Under the pieces are notes generated by a model, which did no database searches, had not been told where the DNA came from, and saw nothing but the letters and a program-made list of their open reading frames with translations. A program made the position numbers and the translations under genes. This document shows positions 1 through 9,892 of a DNA stretch of 22,500 nt, piece after piece; position 1 is the stretch's first letter, and each line of letters begins with the position of its first letter. The DNA comes from Chromera velia. Its lineage: Eukaryota; Sar; Chromeraceae. The DNA lies in contig JAHBMJ010001000.1 of assembly GCA_018398765.1 (NCBI GenBank), positions 2,501 to 25,000 on the forward strand, given 5' to 3'.

Positions 1-1862
1 AGATCGATGTGATTACAATGCATTACTGTTATTACATTCTTTATCTAATTCAAAAAAATTGTTTAAAAAAAATGGGTTATACACAAAAATGATCATCAAT
101 AGATTTTATTAATGATTCAGTTTTTTTTTTTTTAAATCAAATCCTTCTTCATCATTGAAGCTTTTGACTTGAAGTGTTGATTAAAACAGTATAGCATGGT
201 ATCTTAGAAAATAATAACTTTTCTCTGCCTAACGTTGGAAGTATCTAGCTAGCTCTGGATATGGATAACGATAGCATGACGCAGCTGCATCAGAGTCATA
301 GTTATGGTAAGTCATAGTTAATCAAATTCTTAGGTTCTTAATTTTTTTTTTTTCCACATTTTTTTTTCTATACATTTTTTGTTGAAAACAAAAAAAGAAA
401 AAAAGTTTCTTTCATACATTTGTTTCTCAAGGCTCACTGGAGTGTAACTTAAATTTCCGGAAATCTGATGATGATAATGCCTATGATTCGATCTATATTA
501 TAATAATTAAAACATATTATACATCGTGAAATTTCTTTTTGGTAGATGCAAAATATTGTAAAACAACTTACTGGCCCGGTTTCGCTATCTTAATTTAGAA
601 TACTTTAGAACTATTTAGAACTATTATTATTCATAATTTTTCATAATTTTTCATAATATGGTTGTCCACGCCTGTTCTTATACTGCTATGTACGTATTGT
701 GTACTATGTGTGCACAAAGATTTGCATAAATGACGCTGGAATTGCAGCTCAGTGGATGATATAACATGACATAACAAACTAAGTTGTTCTTCCCGTGATG
801 GCCGGACATGGTGCTGATGCTCTCACAAACCCGAACAGCGCGCTTCCAGCGCGCCCTCCGCGCGCCACGGCCCTCAAGGCCGGCGCGCGTCCGAACTTGT
901 ATATCAAAATTAAGGGTCCATTGTCCCGCCATGTCCCGCCGCCTTTCCTGCACACGGACCAATTATTATAATAACATCTCCCATTGTCAGAACAATCTGA
1001 AACATGAGTCCCGAAGATTCCCGAAGGCTCCCAAAGAGTGTTGGATAGTTGGCCTCACGACTACAAATCGGTGAAGAAGCGGGCATTGCTGTGTAAGCAA
1101 ATCTGTGCCACCGGCTTCTGCTTACAGTCTGAGCTCGAATTTCTCTGTTGTCTCAGTCTGTCCGTCTCTCTGTCTCTGCTCGGAATTCCTTTGTTTGTCT
1201 GATCGCAGCTGTCGCAAAACGCGCTTTGGGTACAGGAAAAGTGCGATAGAGAGACGGAGACTGTGACAAGACTCCGCCTCCAGCTGACAAGAGGAGAGAA
1301 AGGCGTAGGAGCCCCCGATTCCTTCCGTGGAACATTTGCACACTCCATTTATCGATCGGATTCACCTGTCTACGTCAACTCTGGAGCAAAAAGAAGAAGG
1401 ACCGCAGTGGCTGCGTCTCCTTCGCTAGGGAAGAGGGAAGAGTGGGACGGTGTAGGCAAGCGCAGCCAAAGTTTGCCACAGCACTTCCTTTAGATCTTGC
1501 GGGTTAGGGCTTACGAGGTTGAGAGAACGGAGTCGGGAGAGCTGGTGTAGCTGCTGGACTGTTTCGTTGACAGAGGGGGAGAGGGTGTGCGGCTTTGTGG
1601 GAGACTTTCGTTGGCTCAAGCTGCTCCCGTTGTAGCTGTTGCTGCGCTGCTGCTGTTGCTGAGGTTGTCGCAGGGGAAGATTTTGGGAGAGGTGGAAGGA
1701 AAACTGGTCCCTCTGCCTTGTTGTCTCTCTGTCAGCGTTGTATTAGTCTTAGTCGGTTTTCGGAGTACGTAGAAAAGTCCAGAGAAGCGGAGGAAACGGC
1801 GAAGACACTCTCACTTTCACCTACCAGACCTCTGGAGACGTATCTTTTGGCAGTCATACAAG
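1..1862. other. Intergenic region and probable 5' leader of the AMMECR1-like gene
   Basis: Positions 1-780 are AT-rich with no convincing coding frame. Short tandem repeats occur at 594-622 (TTTAGAACTA units) and 631-657 (TCATAATTTT units). Positions 828-897 form an abrupt GC- and CpG-rich patch. From about 1080 the composition becomes mixed with CTGT- and CTG-rich stretches, which fits a transcribed leader. ORFs on both strands here have no recognisable domains and I treat them as chance. I could not identify a TATA box that clearly belongs to the downstream gene. Confidence 0.5.
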
Positions 1863-2880
1863 ATGACCGCTCAAGGTAGGCTGTGCCGTCGATCGTACGA
1901 AGTTGGGCGCCGGGATGGTTGCTCTCTGTATGACAGTCTGTTCGTCTATCTGTCATGAAGAAAAGGAGGAAGAAGGCGAAGAAACATATAGTCTGTCTCT
2001 GTTTGTCTCTTTCTATGTTTCTCTGTTTCTGTCGCGTCAGTGGTGTCAACGGATTCTGCTTCGGGCGAACGCTCGATGGCTTCAGCGGAAAGACATGACT
2101 TGATTGATCCAAATTTGACATCAAACTGGCAAACAGTCGTCCATACGTCCTTCGATCAGTGAAGCCACTGCTTTCTTTTCCAGTCAATCAGTCGAATGGT
2201 CATTAGCACACCCAACAGCCACTGTCAGAAGATTTCGGCTCTCGACTTCCTTTATCCCTCCACGGTATTTATTCATTTGACTTTTCACCTTGTCATCCTC
2301 AAACAAACACCCACACCCCCTCCGTTCTGCCCTTTACTTACTTACAAAATTTTCCTTTGCCTGTCTCTTTTTGTTTTTGTGCCTCTGTTTTCACCTCTAT
2401 CCTTCCAGCTCAAGGGGCGCTGGAGGCGACGTCTGCGATGTGCGGGTTCTGTTTTGACGTCCTGGATGCAGAACTGGCGGTGGGTGGGTGCGGTTTCTCT
2501 TCTGTGTATTTGTATGACTCTCTTTTTTTGTTCCCATTCTCTTCGTGTTGTTCATGGTTCTGGGTTGTGCTTGTGGTTGTGTTTGTCTGTGTGGCTTGTG
2601 AGTTTGCTGCCTGCTGCCTTTGCTTTTCCTTTGTTTCTGTGAGTTTGCCTTTGTTTCGTTTCTGTGACTAGAGGGTGAAAGGAAAGAGGATCGATATACT
2701 GATGGTATCATATCCGCAGAAGGGAACACCGATTTCGAGAAAGGAGAGAGAGAAGGGAAAGCAAGGGGAGTATCCGATTCCCCTCTTTTTTCCTTTCTCT
2801 CTTCCTGCCGTGCTCGTTTTGTTGTTGTGTTGTGTTGTGTTGCCTGCCGTTTGTTTGTTGATCTCTCTCTCTCTCTCCCC

Positions 2881-2934
<54 letters not shown>

Positions 2935-4206
2935 CAACGAGAGGGAGCAGAGGGGTCCCCCTCCAGAGGCGCCCTTCCCGTCTGTCTCCAGGCGTACGTG
3001 TCCAAAGGCTATTCCTTCCCGATGTTCATCACATGGAAAATCCGGAAGGGCAGGTAGGTGCATGCGTGGAGGACTGACTGACTTGCATGGTTTTCCTTTC
3101 TCCTCCCTCCCTGGCCTTTTTCTTTCTGTTTTGGATCGATCGATGGATGGATGGATGGATGGATGGGTGAGCACAACAATCGGGGAGAAGTGAGGGTCTA
3201 TGGATGACTCGCCCACACTCACTCACTGCCTCCCTCTGTGTTTGCTTGGCGTTTGGGTGGCCCAGCCCCGTCTGTCTGTCTGTGTGTGTGTGTGGGCTTC
3301 ATCTTTTGTATTATCATTTCTTCCGCTCTCACGCTGGCCTCCATGGACCTTTGTGAAAGCATGTGCGCACGCATATCTTTGCCCCTCCTCTCCTCTCCTG
3401 TTGATCCTCCTGCAAGCAGGCACGAGCACCTCAGAGGTTGTATAGGCACTCTGTCCCCCGCGCCCGCAGAGAGAATGGGGCATTACGCACTGCAGGTAGG
3501 AGGGTGAAGGGCCGTCCCGAGACTTTTCTTGCTATTTGCGGGTTGCAGCGAGCCCTTCCCTCCGTGCATCCCCCCTATGCATCCTTTGTTGCGTGTCTGT
3601 CTGTCTCTTCTCAACGAATCAACGGCCTTTGCTTTCTCTTGATTTCCTGGGGCCCGTGGGGGATTGCCTGCCTTACACACACACGTATACACACATGCAT
3701 GCATGCATGTGTTGCTTCTGAATGAGGGGAGCGATGCAGGCAGCCTTGTCGGACTCTCGGTTCAAGCCAGTGTACAGAGACGAGCTCCCGTCTCTGTCCT
3801 GCAAAATCTCGATTCTACACTCGTATGAGGTCAGTCAGTCAGTCAGTCAGTCGGGGATATGCTTGTTGAGTGACGGGAAAAAAAAGGCCACACACATGAA
3901 TATATTGCAGAGCGTGAACCGCAGCAGAAAACTTGATGCTTACATGATTTTCTGTGTCCTCTGAAGACCCTCGAGAGAGAAACAAAAAAAGCCTACGGGC
4001 CGGTTTGCCTGCCCGTGCACGCATGGATGCATGACCCTCCTTCACTCACTCCTGCCGTGACCTGACGTCGACTGGCGTCTCAAGAACACGCAAACTTATA
4101 AATAGATAAACAGAGAGAGAGAGAGAGAGAGAGAAGTTGAGGGAAGATACGCAGATGGACGACGACACGTAGAAAGAAAGAAAGAAAGAAAGAGGTCCAC
4201 TCAGGC

Positions 4207-4243
<37 letters not shown>

Positions 4244-4270
4244 GTGTGTGTGTGTGTGTGTGTGTGCGTG

Positions 4271-4321
<51 letters not shown>

Positions 4322-4882
4322 AAATGCGAGCACCCATTCGACTGGACTGTGGGTGTACACGGGGTCCTCATCGAGTTCTCTGATCCCCAAACGGGACAAC
4401 AGTCAGTGTGTCACTCAGGCAAAAAGGCAGGGGGGTAGAATAGGAGAGCTCTCTGTAATTTTTTGGGGTAGGGCAAGTTTCATGAATGAATGATCGATTG
4501 ACTGACTGACGGAGTGACTGACTGGCTGATTGATTCAGTCGAGTTTGCGAGATATTAATAGTGAGGTAGCGGAGGCCATCTCTCTGTGCCAGGTGAAAAG
4601 AGAAGCATGGCAGACAAGTGTGCATCCGTGTTGGAGAAACTTAGAAACTCCAAATGCGACGGTTTTCCACCATTTTGTTGACATTTGATCAGGATGGATC
4701 TGTGGATCGACTCGACTGATGAATCAGGCCCATTCTTTTCTCTTCTCTTTGATTATGTAGGAGAATTGATTGTTCTCATATGGACACACCAACAAAGGTC
4801 TTTTTCTTATTTGTGACTCCCTTTTTTATTCAGCTGCGCGCATGGCCGATTCTCTCTCCCCCTGTTTTTTCTGTCGTTTCTT

Positions 4883-4937
<55 letters not shown>

Positions 4938-5953
4938 TCCTGTTTGGACGTGCCCTCTTCCCCGCCCCGGTCTGTCTGCTTTCACCACTTTTCTGTTTGT
5001 ATGTGTGTTTGTTTGCTTGGACTCTGTGGACGGATGGATGGATGGATGGATGCAGGCGCACAGCCACCTACCTGCCTGAGGTCGCCCTGGAGCACGGAAT
5101 GACGAAGGAAGTTGCCCTGACGCAGTTGGTCGAAAAGGCGGGCTACAGGGGAAGGGTGACAGACAGCCTGATCAAGTCACTAAAGGTCAGGCAGGCAGGC
5201 AGTCTATGTTTGGGGTCCTCCTATTCGTCCATGCTCTTTTTTGCATTCTTGCATTCTTGCATCGAGTGGGCAGAAAGGAAAGGGGCGGAAAGGAAAAAGG
5301 GATCGGGAGTAGGTGGAAGTCGAATAGAATCATGGAGATTGTCCTGGAGGATTTGAGTTGTTGTGAGTGGCTCTCTGACAGACACACAGATGAACAGACA
5401 CACAGAAGGTGGAGAGAGGTTGACCTTCTCTTCTCTCTGTTTGTCTACGTCTGTGTTGCATCCCTTTTTCTTGGCTCTGTCTCGCTCTCTCTGTCTGTGG
5501 GTGAATGAGTGAGTCACTGAGAGAGTGAGTGAATCTGTGTGTGCGCGCGCGCCCTTGTTTCTTCTGTTCCCTCCACGCAGCCCACCTTGCTTAGTTTTCT
5601 TCGTGCGCCCTTCTGTCTATCTGCCTGCTTGCCTGCCTGCCCGTCTGTCTGTCTGTCTGTCTGTCCAGTTCTTGGCTGGCTCACTGATTCATCATCTATC
5701 TTGTTTTCTCGGGAGAGAATTTGAGGGACTCTCCGTTTGCCCTTCCCGTGAGGATCTCTCCCCCCCTTTCTTTCTTTCGTTCTTTCCTTCTTTCTTTTTT
5801 TTTTTTTTCGAACCAGCCAGCTTCATTCTCCGCGTTGGTTGATGCGGTTAGACGGCCTTCGTTCTGCTTCCTACCAACCTCTGTATTCGATCCATGGAAG
5901 GGATTGATCGCTCAAGGAATGACGGTTGCCTGCCTGCGTTGATGGATGGATAG

Positions 5954-5987
<34 letters not shown>

Positions 5988-6043
5988 AGATGGATGGATG
6001 GATGGATGGACGGATGGATGGATAGATGGATGGATGGATGGAC

Positions 6044-6105
<62 letters not shown>

Positions 6106-6145
6106 ATGGACGGATGGACGGATGGATGGATAGATGGATGGACGG

Positions 6146-6181
<36 letters not shown>

Positions 6182-6354
6182 ATGGACGGATGGATGGATA
6201 GATGGATGGATGGACGGATGGATGGATAGATGGAGGGACGGATGGATAGACAGATGGATGGATGTATGTATGTATGCAGGTAACACGATACCGTTCGAGT
6301 GCCGCCTCGATGACGCACGCCGAGTGGCTCGGGGCTGTTCCCCTGGGTGGATAG
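1863..6354 (+). CDS. AMMECR1: AMMECR1-domain protein, 8 exons, 217 aa
   Basis: Exons: 1863-1875, 2409-2479, 2935-3053, 3420-3495, 3740-3829, 4322-4401, 5056-5185, 6280-6354 (stop TAG 6352-6354). All junctions are GT-AG and keep one frame, giving 654 coding bases. AMMECR1 landmarks appear in the right order: CGFCFDVL (16-23), FITWKI (59-64), the family hallmark LRGCIGT (72-78), DSRF (98-101), RDELP (106-110), VGVHG (133-137), [10 protein letters not shown] (151-160) and TRYRS (195-199). The protein is essentially the bare domain, without the long N-terminal extension of the human protein. The family occurs in all domains of life. In many prokaryotes it is fused or linked to Memo and radical-SAM domains, and its biochemical role is not settled. 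The tiny first coding exon (ATG plus 10 bases) is the least certain part; its phase fits exon 2 exactly (G joined to CT gives Ala5). The introns (244-1094 bp) make up most of the gene and are full of simple repeats. Confidence 0.9.
2862..2931. repeat. (CT)n-(GT)n compound microsatellite running into an acceptor site
   Basis: A CT tract, interrupted once by CCCC, is followed by an uninterrupted GT tract that continues directly into GCAG at 2931-2934, the acceptor of AMMECR1 exon 3. The GT tract occupies the place where a normal polypyrimidine tract would lie. Confidence 0.95.
3132..3167. repeat. (GATG)n tetranucleotide array in AMMECR1 intron 3
   Basis: GATCGATC followed by five to six GATG units. 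It lies within the intron between exons 3 and 4. Related GATG arrays occur at 5033-5052 and 5941-6277 of the same gene. Confidence 0.85.
3830..3852. repeat. (GTCA)n array that begins at a splice donor
   Basis: The donor of AMMECR1 intron 5 (GT at 3830-3831) is the first unit of a run of five GTCA units. The splice site and the microsatellite cannot be separated. Confidence 0.85.
4112..4320. repeat. Cluster of (AG)n, (AAAG)n, (TC)n, (GT)n and (TA)n arrays in AMMECR1 intron 5
   Basis: In order: AG about 4112-4133, AAAG about 4170-4192, TC about 4210-4239, GT about 4244-4270 with a short TATATATA block near 4270-4282, then GT to 4318. The last GT block runs into the GCAG acceptor of exon 6 (exon starts at 4322). 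Confidence 0.9.
4877..4937. repeat. (TC)n-(TG)n-(AG)n compound microsatellite in AMMECR1 intron 6
   Basis: CT, GT and GA dinucleotide blocks follow each other without spacer. A (GATG)n block at 5033-5052 ends the same intron and supplies the bases just before the TGCAG acceptor of exon 7. Confidence 0.9.
5643..5663. repeat. (GTCT)n array in AMMECR1 intron 7
   Basis: Five GTCT units preceded by a degenerate CTGC/CTTGC run. The same intron also has a T-rich CTTT tract at about 5765-5808. Confidence 0.8.
5941..6277. repeat. 337-bp (GGAT)n array with GGAC and AGAT variants, ending at a splice acceptor
   Basis: About 80 tetranucleotide units, mostly GGAT, interspersed with GGAC and AGAT variants. 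The variants recur at spacings that suggest longer repeat units. The final units are TGTA, and the array passes without a break into TGCAG, the acceptor of AMMECR1 exon 8 (6280). The unit length is not a multiple of three, so all frames read as low-complexity peptides; the long ORFs here are artefacts. Confidence 0.95.
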
Positions 6355-6562
6355 GCAGGGGGGGGAGCATTCCGGTTGAAGGAAGGAAGAAGGGAAGGAA
6401 GGGAGTGGGGACATGAGATGAGACGGCCGGATGGATAGACACGTAGCTGTACTTAGAAAAGTAGATCGACAGACAAAAATTGGAACAGTGAGTTATCGAA
6501 GCGTTCGTTCATATTTTGAACCTCACCTCACGACTTCATGTCATTGACACCTGTGGCTGTGC

Positions 6563-6635
6563 AGAAGTGGAGGGAGCGGCAAAGAGAGACTTGAAGAAAA
6601 AAGAAAAAAGAAGTGGAGGGAGCGGCAAAGAGAGA
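6563..6635. repeat. 27-bp direct repeat, two copies
   Basis: An identical 27-base purine-rich unit (it contains AGGGAGCGGCAAAGAGAGA) occurs at 6563-6589 and 6609-6635. A short A/G-rich spacer separates the copies. No coding role is visible. Confidence 0.85.
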
Positions 6636-7611
6636 TAAACGATTGAATGAGGGAGAGAGGAGAAGGTGAGCAGGAAAACAGTTGCACAAGAATGGAGTAC
6701 GTGAATCTTTCTTCATCAGAAGAACAGAGAGAGCTAGAAAAGGTTCCTTCCTGGGTTGTGTCGCGTGACAACGAGAGAGGGTACGTCGATGCGTTGTTCC
6801 TGACACCTTGCAGCAAAGCTTTTCTCCTCTCAATGAGAAAGTGAGCGAGCCAGTGAGTAAATGCTCAGGTGTGTGCGTGTTCGTTTGAAAGAGCAGACTT
6901 GCTCAAACGACTTGCAAACGAATTCAACTTTCTTTGTTCAAAAAGATTCGATCGACGATGTCTCGAAATTCACTCATTTGAAAAATGCGGCAGTGTCACA
7001 TTGAACTCTTTCGCCCCAAATATCTCCTCCCACCACATATTTTTTTTTCTTGGTTGCTGTGAGCCGTCCGGAATTCGGTCTGCCAGCGAGCAGGTTGACA
7101 GCTGAATCAGAGCTGAGACAATTAAGACTGAATTTCAAGAATGACGATCGAGAAGGATAGGGTCACTTGTGGTCTCTCTCTTTTTCTATTCGTTTGCTTT
7201 TTTGTCGGTTCTGGTCCGACTGTTCGTCAGTTTGAAAGCCCGTATCACGCTACATGTATAGTAGGTTCGAGAAGGGAAAAAATGAAGACAAAATTAAGCT
7301 CGGCAAGAAACTTCCAAGGAGGTGGATGATACCGTGGATCGAGACGTTCCGAGTCTTCCGGCAAAGCTTGCAGCACAAAATTTTTACTGTGTGTATTTTT
7401 TTTTTGGTAAAGATTTGAATTTTTGTGTATAGAGAGGATCCCTCAAGGACAGAGTGGGATTTGTGTTCCGGTTTATTGCTAAAAAGAGGTGTACACTACT
7501 ACTACTTAGTACTACTACTATACTACTATGCTAGTCTACTAGTCACTGTAAGACCAGAGTGAAAACACTTTTAGAGAATGTTTAACTAGATGTTTGAAAG
7601 ACTGTATCTAT

Positions 7612-7965
7612 AAATATTGATTGATTGATTGATTGATTGATATGTTCCGCCCTAAGGCCTTCCCGCTATGTCTATCTGTCGCCAGAGCTAGCAGGGCATT
7701 CTGAACTGTATAATTAATAAATGTACAAAACTTAATTTTAAAATTTGAATAGAAGCTATAAACCGAGATGATATATTTAACATGTAATTAATACATAAAA
7801 ACCAAAGTCATAAACTTGAATCGTTTTAGCTGCATCTAGAGTTAGAACTCTAAGTAGCTCGATCTGGCAACAGATACACATATAGCGGGAAGCTAAGGAA
7901 GGCGGCGAATTAAGGCTTAGCACGGAATCTATCACTGGCAATCAATCAATCAATCATACAATACA
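7612..7965. mobile_element. Diverged inverted-repeat element, possible MITE
   Basis: A (TGAT)n run at about 7618-7641 faces an (AATC)n run at about 7939-7957 in inverted orientation. Just inside them, CTTCCCGCTAT at 7659-7669 and its complement near 7884-7894 continue with matching blocks (TATCTGT, GCCAGA) on both arms. The arms are diverged and gapped and the middle is AT-rich. This is a foldback layout without coding capacity. The exact ends and any target-site duplication are not clear. Confidence 0.5.
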
Positions 7966-8054
7966 AAAGACTCAGACGTAAACAGTAGACTCAGACTTAA
8001 TCTTAAGTTTTCTTCTAGATTTTCTAATAATTAAATTAACTTATATAATAAGCT

Positions 8055-8060
8055 TTTATT
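8055..8060 (-). terminator. Candidate poly(A) signal of the ankyrin gene
   Basis: AATAAA on the minus strand, about 50 bases past the TAA stop of the ankyrin ORF. The position suits a cleavage and polyadenylation signal. Whether this organism uses AATAAA is not known from the window. Confidence 0.4.
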
Positions 8061-8109
8061 CAATTTCTCATGCAAGTCGGTTTGAGTTAGGCTCAGTTAG
8101 CCAGTCTTT

Positions 8110-9192
8110 TTATGACGGCACCAATATGGCACCAACTTTATGTAAGTTTGCGAACCACATTCGAACCAGAGAATCCTCCGGTCTCTTTCTACTCAGGTCA
8201 CGTGCTGTCTCACCGTAAACGTCCAACGCATTCACGTCGATGCCCCTGGTGAGAAGACGCTGAGCGATGCGGATTTTATTCAACTCAAGGTCATCCTCGC
8301 CCCCCCCGAGGCAGTGACGCGTAGCGTAGTGCAAAGCAGTACGCCCAAAATCATCTCTTGCGTGGAGGTCCACGTCCCTCGTGAGGACATACTCGAGAAC
8401 GTCTGCAGATCCATTCAAGGCTGCAGCGTGAAGGACCGTGCCTCCCTGAACGGCACGATGATTCACGTTAGCCCCCCGACGAACGAGGAGCTTAGCAACG
8501 TCCAGGTGATCGTTTGGATAGAGAGTAGTCAAGGCAAGAGGGGTAAGCTGAAATTTCCCTTCGGCGTCTATATTAGCGCCGCGATCGAGGAGCACTTTCA
8601 CCGCCTCTCTGTGCCCACGCACGGCGGCGGCGTGAAGGGCAGAATCCCCACTCCACTCTGCAGTCCGCACATTCGCCCCTTTTGAGGCAAGGAACTCCAC
8701 AACTTTCTCGTGCCCCATCAAGGCGGAGAGCCAGAGAGGCGTTCGGCCCTCCCTGGTCAATGCCTCCATTTCCGCCCCCTTCTTGACAAGATATTCAACG
8801 ATCTTCACTCTTCCCTCCATGCAACCTAAATGGAGGGCCGACAACCCGAATTTGGTACGCCGCTCCAACCGCGCCCCCACACTCACTAGCATCTTTACTG
8901 CCTCAAGACTCCCTGAAACTACAGCCTGCATCAGGGCTGTCCGATTCTGGCTTCCCTCCAAGAGTTTCTGTTTGACAAACCCGTCTACATCCGCCCCCAC
9001 ACGGAGGAGAAGAATGAGGTCGCCCCTCTTTCCAGTCTTCACAAACTCCCCGAGGGCGTCGAAGAGTTTTTGGGGCTCTACGGGTTGAAACGACCTGAGC
9101 TTTTGTCGAATCGCACCCGGGCGAAGGAAATTGCCCACAAAAAGCCCAGACAAGTCCATCTGAAGCGCTCGGAGCTTTTTTTTGGCGGGCAT
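8110..9192 (-). CDS. Ankyrin-repeat protein, intronless, 360 aa
   Basis: From ATG at 9190-9192 the protein starts MPAKKKLRAL, and the stop is TAA at 8110-8112. From about residue 42 to the C-terminus it is a run of eight to nine ankyrin repeats of about 33 residues. Typical cores are RTALMQAV, SALHLGCMEG, RTPLWLSALMGH, SALHAAAVRGH, TVLHAAALNG and RTALHYATRH, with the usual GA-[ND]-[IV] turn (GADVDG, GANIDA, GANVNH). The repeat near residue 290 carries a small acidic insert (GGGEDDLE). No other domain, signal peptide or membrane segment is seen. Ankyrin repeats mediate protein binding, so the partner and role cannot be told. The frame is open for 23 codons above this ATG without another ATG. 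A CTTGCAG acceptor-like site near 9200 allows an unseen upstream exon. The lack of introns contrasts with both flanking many-exon genes. Confidence 0.85.
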   Translation of the reverse strand: MPAKKKLRALQMDLSGLFVGNFLRPGAIRQKLRSFQPVEPQKLFDALGEFVKTGKRGDLILLLRVGADVDGFVKQKLLEGSQNRTALMQAVVSGSLEAVKMLVSVGARLERRTKFGLSALHLGCMEGRVKIVEYLVKKGAEMEALTREGRTPLWLSALMGHEKVVEFLASKGANVRTAEWSGDSALHAAAVRGHREAVKVLLDRGANIDAEGKFQLTPLALTTLYPNDHLDVAKLLVRRGANVNHRAVQGGTVLHAAALNGSADVLEYVLTRDVDLHARDDFGRTALHYATRHCLGGGEDDLELNKIRIAQRLLTRGIDVNALDVYGETARDLSRKRPEDSLVRMWFANLHKVGAILVPS

Positions 9193-9332
9193 GTCAGAGT
9201 ATCTCAAAGGGTAGTTATTATCTGAGTAAGCTGCAAGGAGTTGACTGAGGCAAATGTCCAAACCAACAGAGCGTGGAAGAGACTACTGCGGACGATTTTT
9301 TATCCAGCGATGCAGACTCTATCGCCTCAGTG

Positions 9333-9338
9333 TATATA
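9333..9338 (-). promoter_or_regulatory. Candidate TATA box for the ankyrin gene
   Basis: TATATA on the minus strand, about 140 bases upstream of the chosen ATG. A start site 25-30 bases downstream would give a leader of about 110 bases. This is position-based inference only. Confidence 0.3.
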
Positions 9339-9388
9339 TGGGTGTGAGACTGCAAGAGCCACGTGGGAGTTCAGTCTGAAAACACACG

Positions 9389-9724
9389 TTACCCCCCGCG
9401 ATCTGACAGAGGCTCTTCCTGGGATCGGGGCTTTCTCTCTGAAGGGCTCACTCGATCAACAAAGGCCTTCAGAGCAGTTCTGGGAGTCCAATACACATGA
9501 ATGGACCCGTTTGTGAGAATCTCGAGCAGGTCACTCTGGCAATCAGACTCTAGCTGACATCGGTTGCAACTACCGTCTCCAAAATCGTGGTCGACGATTT
9601 TTTGTTCTGACATTACCTCGCGGCGGGATCCGCGGCCTGGCGGCGGAGCTAGCTCGCGGCGCCGCGGGCCGCGCGAGCTCGCGCATGCATGAGCCGCGCG
9701 CACAGCCGTCTGTCTACCCTTCAT
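9389..9724 (-). CDS. Uncertain small ORF, 111 aa, possible gene or lost exon
   Basis: The ORF runs from ATG 9722-9724 to TAA 9389-9391, with an internal ATG at 9611-9613 (MSEQKIVDHDFGDG). The first 37 codons lie in a GC-rich island and read as low-complexity Arg/Ala, so they are probably not coding. The part after the internal ATG looks more like a normal protein (CNRCQLESDC, NGSIHVYW), but I recognise no domain. It ends at GGGGGTAACG, which resembles a donor. The phase at that donor does not match the acceptor-like site before the ankyrin frame, so joining the two is not supported. Confidence 0.2.
   Translation of the reverse strand: MKGRQTAVRAAHACASSRGPRRRELAPPPGRGSRREVMSEQKIVDHDFGDGSCNRCQLESDCQSDLLEILTNGSIHVYWTPRTALKAFVDRVSPSERKPRSQEEPLSDRGG
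9612..9705. other. GC- and CpG-rich island
   Basis: A block dominated by GC, with many GCGC and CGCG words and self-complementary stretches such as GCGGCGCCGCGGGCCGC, followed by GCATGCATGAGC. It lies between the ankyrin promoter region and the plus-strand promoter, so it may be a shared control region. A similar patch is at 828-897. Confidence 0.55.
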
Positions 9725-9798
9725 GCAGCTCAGCTGAATCTGAGGTGATTCCTGTCTCCATTCTGAGCTCCGCGATCGTTCATCGAATGTCAGGCAGT

Positions 9799-9834
9799 GT
9801 CAGACAGGTACTGTCTGTCTGACAGGTATAAAAG
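9799..9834 (+). promoter_or_regulatory. Perfect 9-bp inverted repeat followed by TATAAAAG
   Basis: GTCAGACAG (9799-9807) and CTGTCTGAC (9815-9823) form a perfect inverted repeat with a 7-base loop. TATAAAAG (9827-9834) starts four bases later. This is the best core promoter in the window and would drive the gene at 10082. The palindrome could be a protein-binding site. An LTR origin is discussed in the findings. Confidence 0.55.
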
Positions 9835-9886
9835 CACCATTCTATGCCAGAGCTCCCTGACAGGGTCAAGCTACGTACCCCCTTGC

Positions 9887-9892
9887 AATAAA
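9887..9892 (+). other. AATAAA motif 60 bases after the TATA box
   Basis: The motif lies between the TATAAAAG at 9827 and the first ATG at 10082. If the TATA box is used, it falls early in the transcript, which is odd for a normal gene but typical of an LTR (R/U5 boundary). Confidence 0.45.

Larger units (their letters stand above)
6355..8054. other. Intergenic region with no convincing gene
   Basis: This region lies between the AMMECR1 stop and the probable poly(A) signal of the ankyrin gene. Positions 6355-6900 are purine-rich and contain a 27-bp direct repeat. Positions 6869-7329 hold ORFs of 60-80 codons without recognisable domains. Positions 7490-7530 are rich in CTA/TACTA triplets. From 7560 the sequence is AT-rich and includes an inverted-repeat element. 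I see no RNA gene. Confidence 0.5.

Noticed and set aside
2397..3222. Minus-strand ORFs of about 180-200 aa rich in His-Thr and Arg-Glu
   Set aside because: They are shadows of the AMMECR1 exons and the CT/GT microsatellite, with no domain similarity.
5848..6442. Long ORFs of Ile-His-Pro-Ser or Trp-Met-Asp-Gly repeats on both strands
   Set aside because: They are translations of the GGAT tetranucleotide array inside an AMMECR1 intron. Several frames are open at once on both strands.
6869..7329. Possible small genes (78 and 62 codons)
   Set aside because: No domain, no splice or promoter support, and the length is expected by chance.
8314..8685. Plus-strand ORF of 123 aa inside the ankyrin gene
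   Set aside because: It is the antisense shadow of well-conserved ankyrin repeats.
9193..9261. Extension of the ankyrin protein by 23 residues
   Set aside because: The extended frame has no ATG (it would begin at TTG). A eukaryotic start at 9192 is more likely.
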